A stretch of DNA of 64,000 nucleotides from contig NZ_JRKM01000001.1 of assembly GCF_000768065.1 (NCBI RefSeq), positions 1,426,001 through 1,490,000 of the forward strand, read 5' to 3'. Source of the DNA: Aquabacterium sp. NJ1 (lineage in GTDB: Bacteria > Pseudomonadota > Gammaproteobacteria > Burkholderiales > Burkholderiaceae_C). Numbering within the stretch: the first letter of the stretch is position 1; every line of letters starts with the position of its first letter. The notes below the pieces were generated by a model. That model was not told the origin of the DNA and did not search any database. It worked only from the letters and a program-made list of their open reading frames with translations. The translations under genes were made by a program, and so were the position numbers. Of this stretch, positions 1 through 9,571 are shown one piece after another.

Positions 1-1
1 C

Positions 2-1237
2 GTGAACCAGACCCTGCCTGCGCCCTTCAGCCAGTACGTGGTCGAGGGCGGCGCCGAATTCATCGGGCCCACGCAGGACCGCATGTACAGCCTGGTGCAG
101 CAACTGGGCATCAAGACCTTCCCCGCCTACAACACCGGCAAGCAGGTCAACTACGTGAACGGCAAGCGCGCCACCTACAGCGGCGTGCTGCCCTGGACGG
201 GCCTGTTCTCCACCGCCGAGATCGGCATCGCCATGCTGCGCATCGACGACATGGCCAAGACGGTGCCACTGGACGCCCCCTGGAACGCCAGCAAGGCCGT
301 GCAGTGGGACAACCAGAGCGTGCAGACCTGGATGGACGCCAACTTGCTGACGGCCGACGCCAAGTCGCTGTTGCGCCTGGCCGTGCTGGCGCTGTTGTCG
401 GTCGAACCGCGCGACATCTCCCTGCTCTACATGCTGTTCTACATCCATGCAGGCGGTGGCCTCACCACCATGCTGAGCACGGCTGGCGGAGCCCAGCAGG
501 ATCGCATCGTGGGTGGCTCGCAATCCATCGCACTGGGCATGGCGCGGGAGCTGGGCACGCGCATCCTCTACAACTCGCCAGCCCGGCAGATCAAGCAGGA
601 CGACTACGACATCACGGTCTCGGGTGATGGCTTCACGGTGCGCGCGCAGCATGCCGTGATGGCCATGTCGCCCTGGATGGCCTCGCGACTGAACTACGAG
701 CCACTGGACGGCCCGACGCAATACCGCCTGCAGATGATGCAACGCGTGCCCATGGGCTCGATCTGGAAGGTGCATTGCGTGTATGACAAGCCCTTCTGGC
801 GTGACGCCGGCCTGAGCGGCCAGGTCACCAGCGACGCCTACCTGCCCAAGGTCGTGTTCGACAACACCCCACCGGAGCCCGGTGCGCCCGGCGTGCTGAT
901 GGGCTTCATCGATGGCCAGGACGCCCGCGACGCGGTGTTGATGACACCCGAAGCCCGCAAGGCCAATGTGCTCAAGGCCATGAGCGTCTACTTCGGCCCG
1001 CAAGCGGCCACGCCCCTGGCCTACACCGAGAACAACTGGCAGTCGGAGAACCTCAGCGGCGGCGGCCCCACCGGCGTCTTCCCGCCCGGCGTGCTCACCG
1101 GCTTTGGCGCGGCCTTGCGGGCCCCCATTGGCCGCCTGCACTGGGCCGGCACGGAAACATCGACCATCTGGGCCGGCTACATGGACGGTGCCGTGCGCTC
1201 CGGCGAGCGTGCCGCCAACGAGATTCTGGGGCGCTGA
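2..1237 (+). CDS. flavin amine oxidase (monoamine oxidase family), N-terminally truncated by window edge
   Basis: This is the C-terminal 411 residues of an FAD-dependent amine oxidase, which oxidises an amine to an imine/aldehyde with release of hydrogen peroxide. The N-terminal dinucleotide-binding GxGxxG strand is missing because the gene begins left of the window, so the GTG at base 2 is probably not the true start. Visible family signatures are GGAEFIGPTQ near the visible start, a substrate-domain middle section, and the C-terminal FAD-contacting stretch HWAGTETSTIWAGYMDGAVR. The stop lies two bases before the next gene's ATG, so the two oxidoreductases are almost certainly co-transcribed. 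The substrate cannot be read from the sequence. Confidence 0.85.
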   Translation: MNQTLPAPFSQYVVEGGAEFIGPTQDRMYSLVQQLGIKTFPAYNTGKQVNYVNGKRATYSGVLPWTGLFSTAEIGIAMLRIDDMAKTVPLDAPWNASKAVQWDNQSVQTWMDANLLTADAKSLLRLAVLALLSVEPRDISLLYMLFYIHAGGGLTTMLSTAGGAQQDRIVGGSQSIALGMARELGTRILYNSPARQIKQDDYDITVSGDGFTVRAQHAVMAMSPWMASRLNYEPLDGPTQYRLQMMQRVPMGSIWKVHCVYDKPFWRDAGLSGQVTSDAYLPKVVFDNTPPEPGAPGVLMGFIDGQDARDAVLMTPEARKANVLKAMSVYFGPQAATPLAYTENNWQSENLSGGGPTGVFPPGVLTGFGAALRAPIGRLHWAGTETSTIWAGYMDGAVRSGERAANEILGR

Positions 1238-1239
1238 GC

Positions 1240-2370
1240 ATGCAACAGCCTGAGCAAACCGACACCCTCATCGTCGGCGCGGGGCCAGCCGGCCTGGCGG
1301 TGGCCGCCTGCCTTCAGCGCGAAGGCAAACCATTCGTGATGGTGGAGCGCCAGCCCCAGCTGGGCCACGCCTGGCGCACCCATTACGACCGGCTGCACCT
1401 GCACACCGACAAGGCGCACTCCTCGCTGCCCTACTTCAAGCTGCCACCGCATTACCCTCGCTACCCCTCCAGGCAGCAGGTGGTGGACTACCTCGAAGCG
1501 TACGCGCGCCACTTCAACCTGCACCCGCGTTGTGATGAAGAAGTCCTGGACGCGCACAGGCAGGGCACGCATTGGGATGTCACCACCAGCCAGGGGCACT
1601 ATCGGGCGCGCTCCCTGGTGGTGGCCAGCGGCTACAACAACGAGCCGCAGATCCCGACCTGGCCGGGGCAAGCCCAGTACCAGGGCCAGATCCTGCACAG
1701 CAAACACTACCGCAATGGCTCGGCCTTCAAAGGCAAGGACGTGCTCGTGGTCGGCCTGGGCAACTCCGGCGGCGAGATGCTGATCGACCTGCACGAACAC
1801 GGCGCCCGCCCCTGCATCGCCGTGCGCAGCCCCGTCAACGTGATCCCGCGCGAGATCATGGGCGTGCCCTTCCTCACCATGGGCATCTTGCAGCGCAACA
1901 TGCCCTCGCGCCTGGTCGACAAGCTCAATGCGCCCATCACCAACGCCATCATCGGCGATCTGCGGCCTTATGGCCTGCGACGACCTGCAGAAGGGCCCAT
2001 CACCCAGATCCGCGAGCAGGGGCGCGTGCCCTTCATCGATGTCGGCACCATCCAGCTGATCAAGCAAGGGCATGTCACCGTCTACCCCAACATCGAGTGC
2101 TTCACGCCAGACGGCGTGATGTTCGTGGACGGCCGCCAGCAGAAGGTGGACGCTGTGGTGCTGGCCACGGGCTTTCGGCCTGCCGTGCACCGCTGGCTGC
2201 ACACCTCGCGCGACGCGGTCGACGAACACGGCACGCCCCGCTTCAGCGGCTCTGTCGTGGCGGGCCAGCACCTCTACTTCTGCGGCTTCTATATTTCACC
2301 CACCGGGATGCTGCGGGAGATCGCCATCGAGGCCAAGGCCATCGCCCAGGACATTGCCAGGGCCGCTTGA
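1240..2370 (+). CDS. YUCCA-like flavin-dependent monooxygenase
   Basis: A 376-residue class B flavin monooxygenase that would use NADPH and O2 to oxygenate a small substrate. The FAD-binding GAGPAG motif is at residues 13-18, an FMO-type YQGQILHSKHY segment at about 147-157, the NADPH-binding GLGNSG motif at about 172-177, and the ATGF motif near residue 310. As I recall the plant YUCCA enzymes, which make indole-3-acetic acid from indole-3-pyruvate, the resemblance runs through the whole chain, including RYPSRQQVVDYLEAYA and GLGNSGGEM. It starts two bases after the amine oxidase stop. Whether it acts on an indolic substrate is inference; many bacterial homologues have other or unknown substrates. 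Confidence 0.85.
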   Translation: MQQPEQTDTLIVGAGPAGLAVAACLQREGKPFVMVERQPQLGHAWRTHYDRLHLHTDKAHSSLPYFKLPPHYPRYPSRQQVVDYLEAYARHFNLHPRCDEEVLDAHRQGTHWDVTTSQGHYRARSLVVASGYNNEPQIPTWPGQAQYQGQILHSKHYRNGSAFKGKDVLVVGLGNSGGEMLIDLHEHGARPCIAVRSPVNVIPREIMGVPFLTMGILQRNMPSRLVDKLNAPITNAIIGDLRPYGLRRPAEGPITQIREQGRVPFIDVGTIQLIKQGHVTVYPNIECFTPDGVMFVDGRQQKVDAVVLATGFRPAVHRWLHTSRDAVDEHGTPRFSGSVVAGQHLYFCGFYISPTGMLREIAIEAKAIAQDIARAA

Positions 2371-2485
2371 TGCCACACATCTCGGGCTGAAGCGAGAGAA
2401 AAGTCGCTCATCCGCGAATCCGTGAATTGGCCGGCATCAAGATTCGCCCGACCCGACCGACTAAACCAAAAAGGTCGGCGCTTCG

Positions 2486-3760
2486 GTGCCGGCTCTTGTG
2501 CTGCCCTGCTTTGGTCTGGTCGTCTCCATGCTTTCTGCCCCGAATCCACAGCCCCCGGCGCCCTTGCCGAGCAGGATGGCATCGCTCCCCGTGTCGCCGC
2601 CTGGCGCCGAGGCGCCTGAACACTCGCAGCAGTCCCGCAACCAGGCCCTGATCGACACCACCTCCCGCATCATGGGCGCGATGTACGTCTACGTCGCCTT
2701 GTGGCTGGTGATCACGCTGGTCGCAGGCCTGCAAAAGGCGCATCCGCAACTGGTCTGGGGCACCACCGCCTGGCTGGGTGTGATCGCGGCAACCCGCGCC
2801 CTGGTCGCGCATCAACTCCAGAACCTGCTGGACCACAGCCCGGCCCTGGCCCACCGCCTCACCGTCGGGCTGGTGCTGGTCAATGGCCTGACCTGGGGCT
2901 TGCTGACCGCAGCCAGCGTCTACCTGCCCTCGCTCGAACCCATCCGCACGTCCATGCTGCTGGTCAGTGTCGGCCTGAGCTCCGGTGGCACCGTGGCCAT
3001 GGCCATCAACCCGACGCTCAAGATGTGGTTCCCCGTGTCGGTGATCGCACCGGTGGCCCTTGCCACCGCTGCCCACGCCACGGACGGCAACTTCATGCTG
3101 GCCAGCCTGATGGTGATCTACACCGTGTACATCATGCACGCGGCCCGAACCGTGAGCCAGGACTACTGGCGTGCGCAAGAGGCCTTCCGCGCGCTGGAAC
3201 ACGTCAGCCTGACCGACCCGCTCACGCAGGTCCCCAACCGCCTGCACTTCGAGCGGCAATACCAGACCGAGTGGCGCCGCGCCTGCAGGCTGAACACCCG
3301 CCTGGCCGTGATGATCGTGGACCTGGACCATTTCAAACACGTCAACGACGAGCACGGCCACCCAGCCGGTGACATCGTCCTGCAGGAGGCCGCCAAGGCC
3401 ATGGGCCAGGCCATCATGCGGCCATGCGACGTGCTGGCGCGCTACGGTGGCGAAGAGTTCGTCGTGCTGCTGCCCGACATCACCGAGGAGGGCGTGCAGG
3501 TTGTGGCAGAGCGCCTGCGTACCCAGGTTGAAAACCTGGCGATCACCTTGCCGTCCGGCGTCATCCGGGTCACCTGCAGCGTCGGATACGCCTGCGTCAT
3601 ACCGGGCCATGAGCTGGATACGGACGACCTGATCCGACAGGCCGATGAAGCGCTGTACCACGCCAAGGTGGGGGGGAGGAACTGCAGCCGCAGGTGGGCT
3701 GCGCCCCAGACCCAGCCCCCTCAGGCGCAGCGGGATGAGCCCATCAACGCACTCACGTGA
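2486..3760 (+). CDS. membrane-bound diguanylate cyclase (GGDEF)
   Basis: Makes the second messenger c-di-GMP from two GTP. Residues about 65-220 form a hydrophobic region of several membrane helices of no recognised sensor family. The GGDEF domain spans about 240-400, with an intact GGEEF active site at 321-325. An RxxD product-inhibition site (R312, D315) lies five residues upstream, so the enzyme should be active and feedback-limited. The start is uncertain: GTG at 2486 gives 424 residues, while an ATG at 2528 gives 410 and is equally plausible, since neither has a strong ribosome site. The tail after residue 405 is Pro/Gln-rich. The chemoreceptor gene follows 142 bases downstream on the same strand. 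Confidence 0.85.
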   Translation: MPALVLPCFGLVVSMLSAPNPQPPAPLPSRMASLPVSPPGAEAPEHSQQSRNQALIDTTSRIMGAMYVYVALWLVITLVAGLQKAHPQLVWGTTAWLGVIAATRALVAHQLQNLLDHSPALAHRLTVGLVLVNGLTWGLLTAASVYLPSLEPIRTSMLLVSVGLSSGGTVAMAINPTLKMWFPVSVIAPVALATAAHATDGNFMLASLMVIYTVYIMHAARTVSQDYWRAQEAFRALEHVSLTDPLTQVPNRLHFERQYQTEWRRACRLNTRLAVMIVDLDHFKHVNDEHGHPAGDIVLQEAAKAMGQAIMRPCDVLARYGGEEFVVLLPDITEEGVQVVAERLRTQVENLAITLPSGVIRVTCSVGYACVIPGHELDTDDLIRQADEALYHAKVGGRNCSRRWAAPQTQPPQAQRDEPINALT

Positions 3761-3902
3761 TGCGAGCGACAGGCCAGAGCGCACCTTGAACGCCAAGCCC
3801 CAAGCGGCCTTCACTCAAGATTTTCGGAAAGGGGCCGATACCCGGGTAAAGGCCCTGCACGCAGCCCGAGTAATCGCGTGCAATCTGCCCAAGGGAAAGC
3901 CC

Positions 3903-5492
3903 ATGTCGAGCGTACACGCCCTGCCCATCGCGCAAAGGATGGGATTGATCATCGTCAGTGCCCTGCTGGGAGTCGTCGCGCTCGCCGCCACCTTCCTCAC
4001 ATCGGAAAGGACCTTGATCATGGCCGAGCGCGAACGCAGCGTTCGGCAGACGGTCGAGGTGGCTCACTCGCTGGTCAAACACTTTCATCAGGAAGTGGTC
4101 TCGGGGCACATGAACGAGGAAGAAGGCAAGCGACAAGCGCTGGCGGCCATCAAGGGCCTGCGTTACAGCGAAACAGAGTATTTCTGGGTCAACGACATGC
4201 AGCCTCGCATGGTGATGCACGCCACGAAGCCTGAACTGGATGGCCAGGATCTCGGCAGCATCAAAGACCCGAACGGTGTGCCTATCTTCGTCGAATTCGT
4301 GCGTACGGTGAAAGCAAGCGGGTCGGGCATCGTCAGCTATATGTGGCCACGACCAGGCAGCGACACCCCCGTACCCAAGGTATCTTATGTCGTCGGCTTC
4401 GCGCCGTGGGGTTGGGTGATCGGCTCGGGCCTGTACGTGGATTCCGTTGCTGCAACGGTCTGGGATCGCACGCTCAAATTTTCCATGGGCACCATGGCGC
4501 TGGCTCTGCTCATGCTGAGCGTGGGCCTGGTGATCTCGCGTGGGCTGCTCAAACAACTTGGTGGCGAGCCCGCTTACGCCGTGGCTTTGACCCATCAACT
4601 GGCTGCAGGCGATCTCAGCGTGGATGTTGCGCTCAAGCCTGACGACCACGACAGCCTGCTGCATGCGATCAAGTCGATGCGGGACAGCTTTGCCAGCATC
4701 GTGAGCCAGGTACGTCGAAGCTCCGACTCGGTGGCCATCGCCAGCACCGAAATTGCCCATGGCAATCAAGACCTGTCGGCTCGCACGGAGAATCAGGCCA
4801 GCGCACTCGAACAGACCGCAGCGTCCATGGAGCAACTCAGCTCGACAGTCAAGCAAAACGCCGACAACGCCAGGCAGGCCAACCAACTTGCCATCGGCGC
4901 ATCGTCCGTCGCGGTCAAGGGCGGTGAGGTCGTAAGCCAAGTGGTGGACACCATGCGCGAAATCAACGACTCTTCGAAGAAGATTGTCGACATCATTGGC
5001 GTGATTGACAGCATCGCCTTCCAGACCAATATCCTGGCGTTGAACGCTGCCGTTGAAGCGGCGCGAGCCGGCGAGCAGGGCCGAGGCTTTGCGGTTGTGG
5101 CTGCCGAGGTCCGGACACTGGCTGTACGCTCAGCTGGCGCAGCCAAAGAGATCAAAACCCTCATCAACGATAACGTGCAACGTGTTGGTCAAGGCACCGA
5201 CATGGTCGATCAGGCAGGCTCGACCATGAACGAAGTGGTTCACGCCATCCGGCGCGTCACCGACATCATGGGGGAAATCAGTTCGGCCAGCCAGGAGCAA
5301 AGCACCGGTGTGGCACAGATCGGTCAGGCTGTCACCCAGATGGACCAGGCAACGCAACAGAACGCGGCCATGGTTGAACAGATGGCTGCTGCGGCCAGCA
5401 GCCTGCAAACGCAAGCTGCAGACCTGGTGAGCGCGATCTCCGCCTTTACCGTTACGCGAGCCACTGGCGCAGACCAGCCATCCAGGCCCTGA
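3903..5492 (+). CDS. methyl-accepting chemotaxis protein with a single periplasmic Cache domain
   Basis: A 529-residue transmembrane chemoreceptor. I chose the ATG at 3903 because AAGGGAAAG precedes it and the protein then begins with a short cytoplasmic tail and a first membrane helix (about 13-35). The periplasmic part (about 40-190) looks like an sCache_2 ligand-binding domain, with the typical EYFWVND and [13 protein letters not shown] segments. A second helix, a HAMP-like linker and the cytoplasmic signalling hairpin follow; the hairpin tip is conserved ([20 protein letters not shown]). No NWETF-type CheR/CheB docking pentapeptide is present at the C-terminus. Cache domains of this class often bind small organic acids, but the ligand here is unknown. 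Confidence 0.92.
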   Translation: MSSVHALPIAQRMGLIIVSALLGVVALAATFLTSERTLIMAERERSVRQTVEVAHSLVKHFHQEVVSGHMNEEEGKRQALAAIKGLRYSETEYFWVNDMQPRMVMHATKPELDGQDLGSIKDPNGVPIFVEFVRTVKASGSGIVSYMWPRPGSDTPVPKVSYVVGFAPWGWVIGSGLYVDSVAATVWDRTLKFSMGTMALALLMLSVGLVISRGLLKQLGGEPAYAVALTHQLAAGDLSVDVALKPDDHDSLLHAIKSMRDSFASIVSQVRRSSDSVAIASTEIAHGNQDLSARTENQASALEQTAASMEQLSSTVKQNADNARQANQLAIGASSVAVKGGEVVSQVVDTMREINDSSKKIVDIIGVIDSIAFQTNILALNAAVEAARAGEQGRGFAVVAAEVRTLAVRSAGAAKEIKTLINDNVQRVGQGTDMVDQAGSTMNEVVHAIRRVTDIMGEISSASQEQSTGVAQIGQAVTQMDQATQQNAAMVEQMAAAASSLQTQAADLVSAISAFTVTRATGADQPSRP

Positions 5493-5591
5493 TCGACGCC
5501 TGCCCCGCCAGTACGTCAAACAACGTATTGGCCACCGCCCCTGTGGTTTCCACAATGAACCTCGTCACAGGTTCATCTACAGGAGCGCACC

Positions 5592-6632
5592 ATGCTTCAC
5601 GGCGATATTTCCAGCAGCGACGACACCGTTGGCGTCGCGGTCGTCAACTACAAAATGCCCCGGCTGCACACCAAGGCCGAGGTGCTCGAGAACGCGCACA
5701 AGATCCGCCAGATGATCGAGGGCATGAAGCTGGGCCTGCCCGGCCTGGACCTCGTCATCTTCCCCGAGTACAGCACGCACGGGATCATGTACGACAAGCA
5801 GGAGATGATGGACACGGCCTCCACCATCCCCGGCGACGAGACCGAGATCTTTGCGCAAGCCTGCCGCAACGCCAAGGTCTGGGGCGTGTTCTCGTTGACC
5901 GGCGAGCGGCACGAAGAGCACCCCAGGAAGGTGCCCTACAACACGCTGATCCTCATGAACCCCGAGGGCGAGATCGTCCAGAAGTACCGCAAGATCATGC
6001 CGTGGACCCCGATTGAGGGCTGGTACCCGGGCGACAAGACCTATGTGTCCGATGGCCCCAAGGGCATGAAGATCAGCCTGATCATCTGCGACGACGGCAA
6101 CTACCCCGAGATCTGGCGCGACGTGACCATGAAGGGCGCCGAGCTGGTCGTGCGTTGCCAGGGTTATATGTACCCTGCCAAGGACCAGCAGGTGCTCATG
6201 GCCAAGGCCATGGCCTGGGCCAACAACACGTATGTGGCCGTGGCCAATGCCTCTGGCTTCGACGGTGTCTACAGCTACTTCGGTCACTCGGCCATCATCG
6301 GCTTTGATGGGCGCACCCTGGGCGAATGCGGCGAAGAAGACTACGGCATCCAGTACGCGCAACTGAGCAAGCGCCTGATCCGTGATGCGCGCAGCACCGG
6401 GCAATCGCAGAACCACTTGTTCAAGCTGCTGCACCGCGGCTACACCGGCATGATCAATTCGGGCGAGGGCGACAAGGGCGTGGCCACCTGCCCTTACGAG
6501 TTCTACGAGAAGTGGATCAAGGACCCCGAGGGGACAAGAGCGATGGTCGAGGCACTGACCCGGCCCACCGTGGGCACGGCCGAATGCCCGATCGAAGGCA
6601 TCCCCAACGATGCTCGGCTGAAGTACGAGTAG
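5592..6632 (+). CDS. amiE: aliphatic amidase
   Basis: Hydrolyses short aliphatic amides such as acetamide to the acid and ammonia, in the cytoplasm. The 346-residue length equals that of Pseudomonas AmiE, and the N-terminus ([20 protein letters not shown]) is almost the same. The nitrilase-superfamily catalytic triad sits at the expected positions: E59 (FPEY), K134 (KYRK) and C166 ([10 protein letters not shown]). AGGAG at 5581-5585 precedes the ATG by six bases. No amiR/amiC regulators are adjacent. It is convergent with the glycosyltransferase, whose stop is only eight bases away, so no separate terminator fits between them. Confidence 0.96.
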   Translation: MLHGDISSSDDTVGVAVVNYKMPRLHTKAEVLENAHKIRQMIEGMKLGLPGLDLVIFPEYSTHGIMYDKQEMMDTASTIPGDETEIFAQACRNAKVWGVFSLTGERHEEHPRKVPYNTLILMNPEGEIVQKYRKIMPWTPIEGWYPGDKTYVSDGPKGMKISLIICDDGNYPEIWRDVTMKGAELVVRCQGYMYPAKDQQVLMAKAMAWANNTYVAVANASGFDGVYSYFGHSAIIGFDGRTLGECGEEDYGIQYAQLSKRLIRDARSTGQSQNHLFKLLHRGYTGMINSGEGDKGVATCPYEFYEKWIKDPEGTRAMVEALTRPTVGTAECPIEGIPNDARLKYE

Positions 6633-6640
6633 CGCAGGCC

Positions 6641-7834
6641 TCAGCGGCCCGGCTTGCGCCGCATGCCGAATACTTCCATCGCCTCGATGAAGGACTCGGC
6701 CGTGCGGTCGATCAGGAAGCGCTGGTTGAAGCAGGCTTTGGCATTGGCGCGCATGCGTGCCCATCGGTCAGACGGCGTGCTCAACCATTGCTCGATGAGC
6801 CGCTCCGTGCCGGCTTGCGTGTCCACATCGATCAGGCCACCTTCGGCCTGCTGGATCTCGCGCCAGATGTTGACCTGGTTGGAGATCAGCACCGGCAGGC
6901 TGCAGGCCATGGCCTCGGCCACCGCGATGCCAAAGTTCTCCTGATGCGAAGGTAGGATGAAGGCCTCGGCTGACCGGAAGGCGCCCCACTTGACATCACC
7001 GCTGACCATGCCCGTCCACGTCACCTGATCGTCGATGCCCAGCTCCTTGACGAGGGCCTGCATGCGCTGACCATAGTCGTGGTCATGCGGCCCGGCCATC
7101 ACCAGCTGCACGTCGCGCACCAGCTCAGGCTGCCGCTGGCGCAAGGCCGCAAAAGCCTTGAACAACAGATCCGGGCCCTTCTTCTCGTGCACCCGGCCCA
7201 GAAACAGCAAGCCCTTCTTGCCCTGCAACTGTGGGAATCGCTCGTAAAAGGCCTGGCGCTGCTGCGCCTCGTCGGTGGGCGGCGCGCTCGTGCCATAGCT
7301 GATCACGAACTCATCACACTTGTAGAGCCAGAACGATTGCCGAGCCAGCCGGCGCTCGTCTTCGCAGGTGAACATCACGGCCGTGGCGTCACGCAGCACG
7401 CGGTACTCGGCCCAGGGCCAGAACAACCACTTCTTGAGGTGCTTGAGCGGGTAGGTGCGCTTGAACCAGGGGTCCAGCATGCCATGGGTGAACACAAAGT
7501 ACGGTGTCTTGGTGCCACGCAAGGCGCGCCAGACACCAAAGGCGTGGTACTGCCAGATGCCATTGACGATCACGGCGTCATAACGATGGGCATTGGCTTT
7601 CAGCCAGGGCACCCAGCGCGGGCTGTACTGGTAGTTGCCGATGTAGGTCGGCCCCATGGCATGGCAAACCAGCGGGCAATCCTTGACCCAGGGGTCCTCC
7701 GGCTTGTCCAGCGTCAAGACCTCGACCACGTGGCCTTGCTGCTGGTTGACCGCCGACAGTTGCTTGAGCCCCTCGATCGGGCCGCCCTTCTTGGGGTCGA
7801 CCGAAGAGATGCAATGAAGAATGCGAAACGACAT
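6641..7834 (-). CDS. GT4-family glycosyltransferase, probably exopolysaccharide related
   Basis: A 397-residue GT-B-fold glycosyltransferase that would move a sugar from a nucleotide-sugar donor to a lipid-linked or saccharide acceptor. The N-terminus (RILHCISSVDPKKGGP) has the glycine-rich acceptor-side loop of the family. The donor half contains LLFLGRVHEKKGPDLL and the E-x7-E type motif in HQENFGIAVAEAMACSLPV that contacts the nucleotide-sugar. No membrane helices are seen. It is the last gene of a minus-strand run (araC, DUF2804, membrane protein, this gene) with a 21-base gap to the previous one. The sugar and acceptor are not predictable. Confidence 0.85.
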   Translation of the reverse strand: MSFRILHCISSVDPKKGGPIEGLKQLSAVNQQQGHVVEVLTLDKPEDPWVKDCPLVCHAMGPTYIGNYQYSPRWVPWLKANAHRYDAVIVNGIWQYHAFGVWRALRGTKTPYFVFTHGMLDPWFKRTYPLKHLKKWLFWPWAEYRVLRDATAVMFTCEDERRLARQSFWLYKCDEFVISYGTSAPPTDEAQQRQAFYERFPQLQGKKGLLFLGRVHEKKGPDLLFKAFAALRQRQPELVRDVQLVMAGPHDHDYGQRMQALVKELGIDDQVTWTGMVSGDVKWGAFRSAEAFILPSHQENFGIAVAEAMACSLPVLISNQVNIWREIQQAEGGLIDVDTQAGTERLIEQWLSTPSDRWARMRANAKACFNQRFLIDRTAESFIEAMEVFGMRRKPGR

Positions 7835-7855
7835 GGAATCAGACAGACTGGGAAC

Positions 7856-8497
7856 TCAACTGGCCTGCTCGGCCGAATACCGGTAAGCCGCGCGCGCATA
7901 GCCTCGGCGCGCGCAATCCGGGCAGACCTTCTGGTGCAGTTCCGCCCCGCCAAACTCGCGCAGATAGTCATCAACCGTGCGCCAGTAGCCATCCGTGCCC
8001 GCCAGACGATGGCATTGCCCACAAGCGGCCATCTGCCCTGAGAACGCCTCGATCTGACGCAACAGGGCGCGTTGCCTGGCCCGCAAATAGCGGATGGCGG
8101 CCACGGCCAGGATGAAGCACACCATGCGGTTGAAGGCGTTGATGTACAGGATCCAGGCCCGGCTGTAGACATGGCCGCTGTGCAGATCGGCCATGACCCA
8201 CACCGCCGTGGCCGCCATGGCGGTCAACAGGCCAGCCGCCGTCCCCAGACGCCGTGTGGCCAGCGCCACCGGCGCCGTGTAGAGCAGGAAGACGGACACC
8301 TCGTAGCCCGTCACCATGTCGACATAACCAACGGCCGCAAGGCTGAGCACCACCCAGGCAAGGTGGCGCTGCCATCCATCGCCTGGGCCGCGAAGCGCAC
8401 GCTCGCCCTTCTCTGGATTTCTCATGATGCTTGGTGGAACCATCTGAACATGGTCCATATGCTGCGCCGCCGCCATGGCACGGGCGTGCCGAGACAT
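7856..8497 (-). CDS. four-helix membrane protein with CxxC...CxxC zinc-ribbon-like tail
   Basis: A protein of up to 213 residues that I do not recognise by name. About four hydrophobic segments lie at roughly 45-135. They are followed by a charged coil (RYLRARQRALLRQIEAF) and a cytoplasmic tail with cysteines at 159, 162, 192 and 195, in the pattern CGQC...GYW...DYL...VCPDC. As I recall, the same pattern occurs as a short C-terminal extension on many PAS or response-regulator proteins (CxxC-x-RxxxGYW...HGICPDC). Here it hangs on a membrane domain without a kinase, which suggests a metal- or redox-sensing accessory protein; that is inference. An internal ATG at 8425 is an alternative start. 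It lies 21 bases upstream of the glycosyltransferase. Confidence 0.65.
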   Translation of the reverse strand: MSRHARAMAAAQHMDHVQMVPPSIMRNPEKGERALRGPGDGWQRHLAWVVLSLAAVGYVDMVTGYEVSVFLLYTAPVALATRRLGTAAGLLTAMAATAVWVMADLHSGHVYSRAWILYINAFNRMVCFILAVAAIRYLRARQRALLRQIEAFSGQMAACGQCHRLAGTDGYWRTVDDYLREFGGAELHQKVCPDCARRGYARAAYRYSAEQAS

Positions 8498-8551
8498 GAT
8501 CCAAACGGATCACACCAAAGGTAAAAATCGGTTCGGCCGCCGATGCCGCGC

Positions 8552-9571
8552 TTACCAGCGGGAGCGGTGGTCTTCGGTCACACCGAGCAGGTTCTCCACC
8601 CGCACGGGCACGCCACCCTGGGTGCGCCGGACCGTTCCTTGAAAGGTACCGACCGGCTGGATGTAGTAGCTGGCCGCGATCAGCACATCCCGGTCATCGC
8701 TGCGCGCGCCCTCCGGCTGAAAGACGAGATCCAGCAAGCCATCGTCGGTGCGGATACGCCAGGGTGCCAGCGGCTGCTGGGCATCGAACTCGAAGTGTGC
8801 AGCGCCCAGGGGGATCAGCTCGCCGTTGAGCCACAGCACGTTTTCCTGGCCACCAAAGTAGCCTTGCTGCAAATTGAAACCCACCTCGGCGCTGTGCGCA
8901 CAGGCCCAGCGCCATTCGGTGTCACGCGCCAGCAAGCCATTGGAGCTGTCCAGGCAGGCCACGGCCTGCGTCAGGTCCCAACGCTCGTCCTCGACTTCCA
9001 CCCAGCCCCGCACCGGCAGTGCCGAAGATTTCTGGGTGGCGTGCGCCACCCCACCCTCGATCGGCCCCACGGCCAGCAGGAAGGGCGCGCATTGCCCCAG
9101 TGGAAGCTCGACCTGCAGCGCCATGACCGGCGTCCGCACCTTCAGCCGCATGATGTCGCCGGCCTCGTGCAACAGCGACAAGGCCGCGCCCGGCCCTCGG
9201 AACCTGGCCTTTGCCCCTTGCACAGGCTGGTCGGACACCCCGCCAGACAAACCGGGCAGGCCATCCTGCGCCCAATCGGCGATCACCCGCTTGCGCAAGC
9301 GGTCGAACACATACGCAAAGGCCGTGACACTCCAGCCCAGGTCCACGATGGCCACGCCCACATAGACCTCGCTGGAGCCGATGCCCACGTACTGCCAACG
9401 CTTGTGGTGCAGGCTTCGCCACAAACGCGAGCGGCTGTGGGTGCCTGCAAGCCTGGACCAGTCGATGGCATCGATGCGGCCTGCATAACGCCCATGCAAG
9501 GGCTCACCGCGTTCAACCACCTGCGGCGGCACGCCGGGCAGGGCCTCGGCGCAAGCAGCCAGTGCCGTCAT
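8552..9571 (-). CDS. DUF2804 family protein
   Basis: A soluble protein of about 339 residues matching the DUF2804 pattern: an early RYAGRID-like segment, KRWQYVGI followed by a VDLGWSVTAFAYVFD strand, and the characteristic GFNLQQGYFGGQENVLWLNG and PWRIRTDDGLLDLVFQPEG segments. The fold and function are not established to my knowledge; the alternating strands suggest a beta-rich, possibly lipid-binding structure. I chose the ATG at 9571 because it overlaps the TGA of the upstream araC gene in an ATGA arrangement, indicating translational coupling, with AAGG about 12 bases upstream. A longer start at 9601 would lie inside araC. The downstream membrane protein begins about 55 bases later. Confidence 0.8.
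   Translation of the reverse strand: MTALAACAEALPGVPPQVVERGEPLHGRYAGRIDAIDWSRLAGTHSRSRLWRSLHHKRWQYVGIGSSEVYVGVAIVDLGWSVTAFAYVFDRLRKRVIADWAQDGLPGLSGGVSDQPVQGAKARFRGPGAALSLLHEAGDIMRLKVRTPVMALQVELPLGQCAPFLLAVGPIEGGVAHATQKSSALPVRGWVEVEDERWDLTQAVACLDSSNGLLARDTEWRWACAHSAEVGFNLQQGYFGGQENVLWLNGELIPLGAAHFEFDAQQPLAPWRIRTDDGLLDLVFQPEGARSDDRDVLIAASYYIQPVGTFQGTVRRTQGGVPVRVENLLGVTEDHRSRW

Noticed and set aside
5592-6632. amiE as the amidase step of an indole-acetamide auxin pathway with the amine oxidase
   Set aside because: The protein matches short-chain aliphatic amidase of the nitrilase superfamily over its full length. Indole-acetamide hydrolases belong to the amidase-signature family.
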